Part shown: one piece after another, positions 27,063 through 33,639 of the stretch
Layout of the letters: each line of letters opens with the position of its first letter
Position numbering within the stretch: the first letter of the stretch is position 1
Assembly: GCA_937891975.1 (NCBI GenBank)
Contig: CALAUA010000019.1
Coordinates: 1 to 64,000, forward strand
Source of the DNA: an uncultured Bacteroidales bacterium
GTDB taxonomy: Bacteria > Bacteroidota > Bacteroidia > Bacteroidales > Paludibacteraceae
Direction of reading: 5' to 3'
Length of the DNA stretch: 64,000 nucleotides
The notes under the pieces: model-generated
The model's database searches: none
Told to the model about the DNA's origin: nothing
What the model saw: only the letters and a program-made list of their open reading frames with translations
Translations under genes and position numbers: made by a program

Positions 27063-27701
27063 ATGGTTTATGGGTATATTCGCGTAAGTTCCGACAAGCA
27101 GACGGTCGAGAACCAGCGATTTGAGATTCAACGATTCTGCGAAGACAACCAATTGACTATCAATGGTTGGATAGAAGAAACTATTTCAGGTACCAAGAGT
27201 TATACCAAACGCCAACTTGGTCGTTTGCTGCGCAAGACTACCAAAGGTGATATTATCCTCTGTAGTGAGTTATCTCGCCTTGGACGCAACTTATACATGA
27301 TTATGGAGATTCTGAGTATCTGTATGTCCAAAGAATGTTTTGTATGGACTATCAAAGATGGTTATCGCTTGGGGGATGACATCCAAAGCAAGGTGTTGGC
27401 ATTTGCTTTTGGCTTATCCGCAGAGATTGAGCGTAACCTTATCTCGCAACGCACCAAAGAGGCGTTAGCTCGCTTGAAAGCAGAAGGCAAACATGTGGGT
27501 AGAATAAAGGGAACTCCCACCAACCCAAAATACTGGCGTTTACACCGCCACGATGCTTGTATCCGCCGTATGATGGCACAAGGTATGCGTCAATGCGAAA
27601 TGGTCCGTCGCCTGCGCACCAATCGCTCTACCTTAAGGCGATATATTGATAGATTCATTCTTCCATCGCCATGCAACACTCCACTAAGCACTAAACAGTA
27701 G
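27063..27701 (+). CDS. mpi: Mpi-type serine DNA invertase/recombinase
   Basis: The 212-residue serine recombinase carries the catalytic Ser in GYIRVSSDKQTVENQRFEI, R-L-G-R-N-L-Y-M-I-M-E-I-L, then the conserved DDIQSKVLAFAFGLSAEIER and R-T-K-E-A-L-A-R. A C-terminal helix-turn-helix follows (G-M-R-Q-C-E-M-V-R-R-L). These strings closely resemble Mpi of Bacteroides fragilis, which inverts many capsule promoters. The gene is alone between two near-identical terminators and lies close to tRNA-Glu. Its targets are unknown; the inverted repeat at 20020-20226 is one candidate to test. Confidence 0.88.
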   Translation: MVYGYIRVSSDKQTVENQRFEIQRFCEDNQLTINGWIEETISGTKSYTKRQLGRLLRKTTKGDIILCSELSRLGRNLYMIMEILSICMSKECFVWTIKDGYRLGDDIQSKVLAFAFGLSAEIERNLISQRTKEALARLKAEGKHVGRIKGTPTNPKYWRLHRHDACIRRMMAQGMRQCEMVRRLRTNRSTLRRYIDRFILPSPCNTPLSTKQ

Positions 27702-27725
27702 GCGCTTCGCATCGTCCACTAAACA
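27690..27725. repeat. ACTAAACA repeat split by a GTAG hairpin module
   Basis: ACTAAACA (27690-27697) and ACTAAACA (27718-27725) flank GTAGGCGCTTCGCATCGTCC. The first copy overlaps the end of the invertase gene and the second leads into the terminator. Confidence 0.8.
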
Positions 27726-27759
27726 AAAAATCAACTCTCAGCGTGAGAGTTGATTTTTT
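27725..27759. terminator. bidirectional terminator between invertase and tRNA-Glu
   Basis: A perfect 16-bp palindromic stem (AAAAAATCAACTCTCA, loop GCG) gives U runs on both strands. It can end the plus-strand invertase transcript and the minus-strand tRNA transcript. Confidence 0.92.
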
Positions 27760-27762
27760 CTG

Positions 27763-27835
27763 TAGTGCTACCGGGAATCGAACCCGGGTTTACGGCGTGA
27801 GAGGCCGTTGTCCTAGGCCACTAGACGATAGCACC
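27763..27835 (-). tRNA. tRNA-Glu (CTC)
   Basis: The 73-nt minus-strand cloverleaf has acceptor GGTGCTA pairing with TAGCACT (first pair G-U), a D-arm with CTAGTGG, anticodon stem ACGGC/GCCGT around the loop CTCTCAC (anticodon CTC, reading GAG), and T-arm CCCGG-GTTCGAT-CCGG. CCA is not encoded. The terminator at 27725-27759 lies immediately downstream. I see no attachment-site duplication at its 3' end. Confidence 0.95.
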
Positions 27836-27931
27836 CTAGAGCTTCCTTCTCGAAAGCGGGTGCAAAATTACTGTTTTTTTTTTATATGACCAAATATTTT
27901 TAAAAAAAAATGCATTTTTTGTGTGTTTTTT

Positions 27932-27961
27932 TTGATATTTCATAAAAAAGCAGTACCTTTG
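27932..27961 (+). promoter_or_regulatory. promoter for nadE
   Basis: TTG (27932-27934), 19 bp, TACCTTTG (27954-27961). The 65-nt leader that follows contains the palindrome GCGCATGCGC in an alternating purine-pyrimidine stretch. Confidence 0.8.
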
Positions 27962-28032
27962 CAACGAGATGTGCGCATGCGCGAGCGTGCGCCGTGTAAT
28001 CATAATTTTATAGAATACAACAAACTAAGAAT

Positions 28033-29991
28033 ATGACTAGTTTTGGATATGTGCGCGTGGCAGCTGCAGTGCCACATATGCGAGTGGCAGACTGCCAATA
28101 CAACGCAAGTGAAATCAAGAAACAAATCACCGAAGCCGTACAAGAAGGCGTACAAGTGGTTTGCTTCCCAGAGCTCAGCATCACAGGATACACCTGCGCT
28201 GACCTGTTCTTCACGCAGCAATTGCAGAAAGATGCACTCAGTGCACTGGAAGATGTGTGTACTTTCACACGCGACCTGCCTATCATCGTGCTCATAGGTG
28301 CGCCACTCAAGGTGGACAACAACCTCTACAACTGCGCCTTCGTGATAACCGACGGCGAAGTGGTGGGCGTAGTACCCAAAATCAACCTACCCAACACAGG
28401 AGAGTTCTACGAGAAACGCTGGTTCTCCAGTGGACGCGATGTGCTGGAAAACAACGTCAATAGCATCCGTCCGCGCATACCAACTATCGAGTTATGGGGC
28501 AATGATGTGCCATTTGGTATTGACCTACTATTCACCACTAAAGATTATAGTTTTGGTATTGAGTTATGCGAGGACCTATGGTCGCCTCTGCCTGCAAGTA
28601 CACAGCTCGCCATACAGGGCGCAGAGATTATCTTCAACCTCTCCAGCAGCAACTGCGTGACAGGCAAACATGCCTTCCGTCAGCGCATGATTACCCAACA
28701 GTCGGCACGCGTGCACTGCGGATATGTATATACATCGTCTGGCATAGGCGAATCGACGACAGACATCGTGTTCTCGGGTAGCACATACATTGCCGAGAAT
28801 GGCGAGATGCTGGAGATTGGCGAACGCTTCCAGATGGAGAGCAGCATGATTATCTCGGAGATAGATGTGGAGCGTCTGCGCATTGACCGCCAACGCAACA
28901 CCAATTTCACCCACGATAAGCATGGGCAGTTCCGCCATGTGCAGGTGGCTCCGCTGGAGCGCAGTTTAGAGGACGGCTCCGCCTACAGTTTAGAGTTTAG
29001 AGGCGAGGGCCCAATGCATCGCCATTTTACGCAGACACCGTTCTTGCCTAAGAAGAAAGATAGCGATGAGTACTGCGAAGATGTACTTAACCTGCAAGTG
29101 CACGGACTACTACGCCGTTGGCAACATACCCATGCCGAATCGCTGGTCATAGGTATATCGGGCGGACTGGACTCCACTCTCGCGCTGATAGTCAGTGTAT
29201 TGGCTGCCGACCGCTTGGGCTACAATCGCAGCCAAGTGATAGGCGTGACGATGCCTGGGTTTGGCACCAGTGACCGAACCTACAGCAATGCCCTCGCTAT
29301 GATGGAAGAGTTGGGCGTAAGCATACACGAGATACCTATCCGAGATATGGCGACACAGCACCTCAATGATATCAATCACGACCTCAACAACCACGATATC
29401 ACCTACGAGAATGCTCAAGCGCGTATCCGTACACTCGTGCTGATGGACCTCGCCAATAAGTACAACGGACTAGTGGTCGGCACAGGCGATATGAGCGAAT
29501 TGGCGTTGGGCTGGGCGACTTACTGCGGCGATCAGATGTCGATGTACGGTGTGAATGCAGGCGTGCCCAAGACATTGGTACGCTACCTCGTGCGCTATGC
29601 AGCAGAGAACATCTTTGGCGAGCGATTGCGCGAGATACTGATGGATGTGATTGACACACCCGTATCGCCCGAGTTGCTGCCTACCGACGACGAGGGTAAC
29701 ATCGCACAGATAACCGAAGATAAAGTGGGACCATACGAGTTGCACGACTTCTTCCTCTACTACTTCTTGCGCTATGGTTTTACTCGCGAGAAGATCGCGT
29801 TTATGGCGAACATGGCGTTTGACGGCGTATATAGCGAAGAGGCGATTGAGCATTGGCTTAGCGTGTTTATGCACCGCTTCTTCACCCAACAATTCAAGCG
29901 CAGTTGCCTGCCTGATGGACCAAAAGTGGTAGGCGTGAGTTTGTCGCCACGTGGCGATTGGAGAATGCCGAGTGATGTGGCGATAAATTAA
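28033..29991 (+). CDS. nadE: glutamine-dependent NAD+ synthetase
   Basis: The 652-residue two-domain enzyme makes NAD+ from nicotinate adenine dinucleotide. The N-terminal nitrilase domain (about 1-290) shows F-P-E-L-S-I-T-G-Y (catalytic Glu), G-x-x-L-C-E-D-L-W (nucleophile Cys) and N-L-S-S-S-N. The C-terminal synthetase domain (about 350-640) shows GISGGLDSTLALIV (ATP pyrophosphatase SGGxDS) and VVGTGDMSELALGW. Between them at about residues 312-323 an in-frame TTTAGAG repeat with a hairpin module (28964-29003) encodes E-D-G-S-A-Y-S-L-E-F-R-G. That lies in the domain linker, so it is probably harmless. Confidence 0.97.
   Translation: MTSFGYVRVAAAVPHMRVADCQYNASEIKKQITEAVQEGVQVVCFPELSITGYTCADLFFTQQLQKDALSALEDVCTFTRDLPIIVLIGAPLKVDNNLYNCAFVITDGEVVGVVPKINLPNTGEFYEKRWFSSGRDVLENNVNSIRPRIPTIELWGNDVPFGIDLLFTTKDYSFGIELCEDLWSPLPASTQLAIQGAEIIFNLSSSNCVTGKHAFRQRMITQQSARVHCGYVYTSSGIGESTTDIVFSGSTYIAENGEMLEIGERFQMESSMIISEIDVERLRIDRQRNTNFTHDKHGQFRHVQVAPLERSLEDGSAYSLEFRGEGPMHRHFTQTPFLPKKKDSDEYCEDVLNLQVHGLLRRWQHTHAESLVIGISGGLDSTLALIVSVLAADRLGYNRSQVIGVTMPGFGTSDRTYSNALAMMEELGVSIHEIPIRDMATQHLNDINHDLNNHDITYENAQARIRTLVLMDLANKYNGLVVGTGDMSELALGWATYCGDQMSMYGVNAGVPKTLVRYLVRYAAENIFGERLREILMDVIDTPVSPELLPTDDEGNIAQITEDKVGPYELHDFFLYYFLRYGFTREKIAFMANMAFDGVYSEEAIEHWLSVFMHRFFTQQFKRSCLPDGPKVVGVSLSPRGDWRMPSDVAIN
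28964..29003. repeat. in-frame TTTAGAG repeat with hairpin module, in nadE
   Basis: On minus, CTCTAAACT flanks GTAGGCGGAGCCGTC on both sides, with one more CTCTAAA outside. This is the same structure as the intergenic modules, here kept in frame within a conserved enzyme. Confidence 0.85.
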
Positions 29992-30029
29992 TCATAGGAT
30001 TCCCGACTCCCGAAACCCGACTCAAAACA

Positions 30030-31808
30030 ATGAATATGAAAAAAATAATGACTATATTTGCGGTAATGGCGATAGCATTGACCGCAGCAGCACAGATTGT
30101 ACAGCCCATCAAATGGACGGGTGAAGTAGTTGGCGATAGCATCCGCTTGACAGCCACCATCGATAAAGGTTGGCACCTTAACATCATCGAACTAGGTGAT
30201 GGATTTTACATGGACGAGTACGAAGGCACTTTCACCGAAACAGTAGCCAAAGCCGACACTATTCGCGTGCGCTACAACGCTTGCGACGACAAGATGTGTA
30301 CCGCACCCGAGACATGGGAGTTCGTGTCCCTCGCCTCATTGCCTGATAGCCCTATCGCCTCATCGCCTAACAGCCCCGAAGGCGGTCAATCCATCTGGTG
30401 GATATTCGTCATGGGCTTGCTAGGTGGTCTATTGGCTATCTTCACCCCATGCGTATGGCCAATCATCCCAATGACAGTCAGCTTCTTCATCAAACGCGGC
30501 GGCGCAGCCAAAGGAACAACCAACGCACAAGTGGTTCGCGACGCGATTCTCTACGGATTGAGCATCGTGATTATCTACGTGGGTTTAGGTCTATTGGTAA
30601 CACTCATCTTCGGTGCTTCTGCACTCAACGCTTTGAGTACCAATGCAGTGGTGAACATCATCTTCTTCTTGATTCTGGTATTATTTGCGGCATCGTTCTT
30701 TGGCGCATTTGAGATTACCTTGCCTAGTTCATGGTCCACAGCACTCAATAGTAAGTCGAGCAACACGACTGGTTTCCTCAGCATTCTGCTGATGGCATTC
30801 ACCTTGGTGATTGTGTCGTTCTCTTGCACAGGTCCTATCATTGGCACCTTGCTCGTAGAGGCAGCAGGCAAATCTATCCTCGCCCCAGCGATGGGTATGT
30901 TGGGCTTCGCCATTGCATTGGCATTACCATTCTCACTCTTTGCCATGTTCCCATCGGTACTGAAGAAATTGCCTAAATCAGGTGGCTGGATGAATACGTT
31001 CAAGGTCACTCTCGCTTTCCTCGAATTGGCATTGGCATTGAAGTTCCTCAGCGTAGCCGACTTGGCATACGGATGGCATATCTTGGACCGCGAGGTATTT
31101 GTATCACTATGGATTGTAATCTTCTCGCTACTGGGCTGCTACCTATTAGGATGGATTTCGTTCCCACATGATGATGAGGACCACCGCAAGACCAGTGTTA
31201 CACGCTTCTTCTTGGCAGTTATTTCACTCTCCTTTGCAATGTACATGGTACCAGGTCTATGGGGCGCACCATTGCGTGCAATCTCTGCTTTCGCACCACC
31301 AATGTCCACACAAGACTGGGTGATGACACCAGGCGGTCAGGTCGTAGGCGAAAGGTTAGAGGTTAAAGGCGAGGGCTACGCCACCATGACCAACAACGGT
31401 GGTCAAATCACTTTCACCGACTACGATGAGGGTATGGCTTATGCGAAGGAGAATAATATGCCTGTGTTCTTGGACTTCAACGGTTTTGGTTGTGTGAACT
31501 GCCGCAAGATGGAGGCAGCGGTACTCAGCAAACCCGAAGTGGCAGAACATATGCACAAGTATGTACTTATCTCACTCATCGTGGATGACAAGACTAAATT
31601 GCCAGAGCCAATCACTGTAGAGGAGAACGGCAAAACGGTGACATTGAAAACCATAGGCGACAAGTGGAGTTATGTGCAACGCACAGAATATCAATCCAAT
31701 GCACAACCCTACTACATGCAACTTGATGCCGATGGCAATCGCATTGTAGAAACGAGTTATGCCTACGACGAAGATATAGAGAAGTTCCTCAATTGGTTAA
31801 AATACTAA
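30030..31808 (+). CDS. DsbD-like thiol:disulfide interchange protein
   Basis: The 592-residue protein has a signal peptide (to about residue 22), an N-terminal DsbD-α-like domain with paired Cys (N-A-C-D-D-K-M-C, about 87-94), then eight membrane helices with the Cys sites F-T-P-C-V-W-P (about 145) and S-C-T-G-P-I (about 268), and a C-terminal thioredoxin domain with G-C-V-N-C-R-K near 491. It passes electrons from cytoplasmic thioredoxin to the periplasm. In-frame repeats occur in both soluble-to-membrane linkers (residues about 100-116 and 439-448). MKK at 30036 is an equally good start. Confidence 0.93.
   Translation: MNMKKIMTIFAVMAIALTAAAQIVQPIKWTGEVVGDSIRLTATIDKGWHLNIIELGDGFYMDEYEGTFTETVAKADTIRVRYNACDDKMCTAPETWEFVSLASLPDSPIASSPNSPEGGQSIWWIFVMGLLGGLLAIFTPCVWPIIPMTVSFFIKRGGAAKGTTNAQVVRDAILYGLSIVIIYVGLGLLVTLIFGASALNALSTNAVVNIIFFLILVLFAASFFGAFEITLPSSWSTALNSKSSNTTGFLSILLMAFTLVIVSFSCTGPIIGTLLVEAAGKSILAPAMGMLGFAIALALPFSLFAMFPSVLKKLPKSGGWMNTFKVTLAFLELALALKFLSVADLAYGWHILDREVFVSLWIVIFSLLGCYLLGWISFPHDDEDHRKTSVTRFFLAVISLSFAMYMVPGLWGAPLRAISAFAPPMSTQDWVMTPGGQVVGERLEVKGEGYATMTNNGGQITFTDYDEGMAYAKENNMPVFLDFNGFGCVNCRKMEAAVLSKPEVAEHMHKYVLISLIVDDKTKLPEPITVEENGKTVTLKTIGDKWSYVQRTEYQSNAQPYYMQLDADGNRIVETSYAYDEDIEKFLNWLKY
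30331..30380. repeat. in-frame octamer repeat in dsbD-like gene (first)
   Basis: Units CCTCATTG, CCTGATAG, CCCTATCG, CCTCATCG, CCTAACAG and CCCCGAAG have an 8-bp period. They encode a Pro/Ser/Ala linker before the first membrane helix. This is the reverse complement class of the GGCGATTA words in dxs. Confidence 0.85.
31347..31375. repeat. in-frame heptamer repeat in dsbD-like gene (second)
   Basis: GGCGAAA, GGTTAGA, GGTTAAA and GGCGAGG have a 7-bp period and encode G-E-R-L-E-V-K-G-E-G before the thioredoxin domain. The same words occur in dxs at 45329 and in gph at 40035. Confidence 0.85.
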
Positions 31809-31811
31809 GCT

Positions 31812-32669
31812 ATGTTCGAGAAAAAGACAACTTCTAGTTATACTAGACCATCTAGCCATTCTAGACAATCTAGTTTTTCTAAACCTTCCCTCCTTCAGGG
31901 GGGAGCGAGGGGGACTTCCTACGACACCCGCCGTCCGCCCGAAAAGGAGATGATCTTCGGTATTCGTGCTATCATTGAGGCGATTGATGCAGGTAAGACC
32001 TTGGATAAGATTCTCTTGCGCCGTGACATGACTTCCACTATCGGCAAAGAACTGCTCAAGAAACTCATGGGCACTACTACACCAGTACAGAAAGTGCCTG
32101 TGGAGAAACTCAACCAATATACCGACAAGAATCACCAAGGTGCTATTGCTTTCCTCAGCCCGATAGATTTCTGCAATCTTGAATCGATAGTCCCTACTCT
32201 CTTTGAAGAGGGTAAGACGCCTCTGCTAATGGTATTAGACGGAGTGACGGATGTGCGCAATTTCGGTGCTATTGCCCGCACATGCGCATGCGCTGGCGCG
32301 CACGCACTAATCATTGGTACACACGGCAGTGTAGCTATCAATGGTGATGCGGTAAAGACATCAGCAGGCGCACTATACCATCTGCCCGTGTGCAAGGTAG
32401 AGAACTTGCAAAACGCATTGCAGTATCTCCGCGATTCGGGTTTCAATGTCTTGGCGGCTACTGAGCATGCCACTGCTAATTATACCGAAGTGGATATGAC
32501 TATGCCTACGGCTATCGTGATGGGTAGCGAGGATAAGGGTATTTATGAGGGTAATCTGCGTATCTGCTCGCATCAAGTACGTATCCCTATGTCGGGTGTG
32601 ATTGAGTCGCTCAACGTCAGCGTCGCCGCAGGAGTTATGCTGTACGAAGCAGTCAGACAACGCGGCTAA
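31812..32669 (+). CDS. rlmB: 23S rRNA 2'-O-methyltransferase, RlmB/TrmH family
   Basis: The 285-residue SPOUT methyltransferase has a substrate-binding N-domain (I-F-G-I-R-A-I-I-E-A-I, about residue 49), a linker, then the knot: L-D-G-V-T-D-V-R-N-F-G-A-I-A-R-T (motif 1), VMGSEDKGIYEGNLRIC (motif 2) and IPMSGVIESLNVSVAAGVML (motif 3). RlmB methylates G2251 of 23S rRNA; group assignment is by similarity. The first about 36 residues are repeat-derived: six 9-bp units encoding S-S-x triplets (31833-31885), then a GC-rich palindrome (31886-31920). The start lies 3 bp after the dsbD-like stop. Confidence 0.93.
   Translation: MFEKKTTSSYTRPSSHSRQSSFSKPSLLQGGARGTSYDTRRPPEKEMIFGIRAIIEAIDAGKTLDKILLRRDMTSTIGKELLKKLMGTTTPVQKVPVEKLNQYTDKNHQGAIAFLSPIDFCNLESIVPTLFEEGKTPLLMVLDGVTDVRNFGAIARTCACAGAHALIIGTHGSVAINGDAVKTSAGALYHLPVCKVENLQNALQYLRDSGFNVLAATEHATANYTEVDMTMPTAIVMGSEDKGIYEGNLRICSHQVRIPMSGVIESLNVSVAAGVMLYEAVRQRG
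31833..31920. repeat. in-frame 9-bp repeat plus palindrome in rlmB
   Basis: Units TCTAGTTAT, ACTAGACCA, TCTAGCCAT, TCTAGACAA, TCTAGTTTT and TCTAAACCT have a 9-bp period, so each adds exactly three codons. They are followed by the palindrome CCCTCCTTCAGGGGGG of the 7350-7631 family. Confidence 0.85.
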
Positions 32670-32699
32670 TACATAATACAATCATTCCATAACTTACAT

Positions 32700-32738
32700 G
32701 CCATTTGTGTTTCATACATAAATGGCGTTTTTCTTTTC
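32700..32738 (+). terminator. terminator after rlmB
   Basis: The stem GCCATTT/AAATGGC with a 13-nt loop is followed by GTTTTTCTTTTC. Confidence 0.85.
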
Positions 32739-32739
32739 T

Positions 32740-33136
32740 TTGTACCTTTCACCAAAATCGCACGATTTTTAAGATTATTTTCTATTGAATCTTCCCTATC
32801 TATCTCGGGCTAAAGACCAAGTACGAACCAAAGAAGAACCAAGAAACGACCAAAGAACTCCCAACCATCAAAAAGTGCTGTTTGTTAAGATTGCACTCTC
32901 TTTTACCTCTCTTATACCTTTCCTCAAAACACCGAGCGACGACCGAGAGAACACCGAGAGAACTCCGACTCAACTCCCTGCCTCCAAAAAAGCACCTTTC
33001 TTAAGATTGGCTTCCTAAAAAAGTTGTCTGCATTCCTCTAAAAAGGTTGACTCATTTCCTGAAAAAGTTTACTCTTTTCCTGAAACTGTTTACTTATCTG
33101 TTTTCAAACAAAAATCGCCCAAAAAAGCGATTTTTC
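32740..33136. repeat. intergenic block of 11- and 22-bp degenerate repeats
   Basis: No gene is visible. Units of about 10-11 bp (ACCAAAGAAG, CACCGAGAGAA types) run over 32810-32970. Four units of 21-23 bp (CTGAAAAAGTTTACT type) run over 33014-33100. A reading frame across the first block exists only because of the repeats. Confidence 0.7.
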
Positions 33137-33167
33137 TTGCACATCTCGAAAAAAAAGTGTATCTTTG
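33137..33167 (+). promoter_or_regulatory. promoter upstream of the broken gene and folded RNA
   Basis: TTG (33137-33139), 20 bp, TATCTTTG (33160-33167). The predicted start is about 33174. No intact gene follows for 460 bp. Confidence 0.8.
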
Positions 33168-33209
33168 CGGGCAGAATTGCAACAACTATGATTGCATAGT
33201 AACATCCTT

Positions 33210-33334
33210 ATGGCAAATATCAAGAAAATAGAACCTATCGCACCTATACGGATAATGAATATGTGAAACTTGTCTCACATATTTCTAACCTATGGGAAGA
33301 GGCTCGAAATAACCCAATAAATTGTACATTGTAA
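33210..33334 (+). pseudogene. truncated, frameshifted N-terminus resembling DUF1016 (YhcG-type nuclease)
   Basis: An ATG at 33210 opens M-A-N-I-K-K-I-E-P-I-A; a one-base shift then gives YTDNEYVKLVSHISNLWEEA followed by R-N-N-P and a stop at 33334. The pattern resembles the start of DUF1016 PD-(D/E)XK proteins, where L-W-E-E-A-R is followed by the A-V-N-T-E-L core, here missing. The upstream promoter and normal spacing suggest a once-expressed gene whose body was lost. The family call is from memory of the motif. Confidence 0.4.
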
Positions 33335-33407
33335 ATCAGTAATTTGTAAATTAATCCGCAACGATACCGTTGCCCGACATATTTTAATATAGCGTTATAA
33401 GCCAAAC

Positions 33408-33576
33408 TTGATTGTTTGAAAACTCGACACTTTCAAAACATCATTAGATATTCAAGCCAAGCCTATGAACGCTCACGCTTTTGGCGTGGGCTTTTGGTGC
33501 AAATTTGAATATCTAAGGTAGTCGAGAACCTCAAACAATCAAATTAAAGCGAACGAAAGTTCACGCTTTTATTTTT
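33408..33576 (+). ncRNA. strongly folded RNA candidate with terminator-like end
   Basis: Nested exact arms: TTGATTGTTTGA (33408-33419) with 33531-33542; CTCGAC (33423-33428) with 33521-33526; TTAGATATTCAA (33444-33455) with 33505-33516; and an apical hairpin GCTCACGC (33471-33478) with GCGTGGGC (33484-33491). An asymmetric internal loop of 15/4 nt lies between the second and third helices. A further hairpin AAAGCG-AAC/GTT-CGCTTT and T-rich tail (33546-33576) looks like a terminator. It could be a free small RNA (a 6S-like shape is possible) or a leader of the surface-protein gene at 33640. I see no dedicated promoter closer than 33137. Confidence 0.65.
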
Positions 33577-33639
33577 GTACACGATTTTGAAAAAGACCCG
33601 ATTATATTAAATTAATCACTCACTTAAATTCAAATAATT

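Noticed and set aside
27763..27835. tRNA-Glu as an integration site
   Set aside because: No direct repeat of the tRNA 3' end and no tyrosine integrase is seen; the neighbouring recombinase is an invertase type.
32785..33018. Open frame of 77 codons after rlmB
   Set aside because: It follows the 11-bp intergenic repeats, has no promoter at usable distance and no family features.
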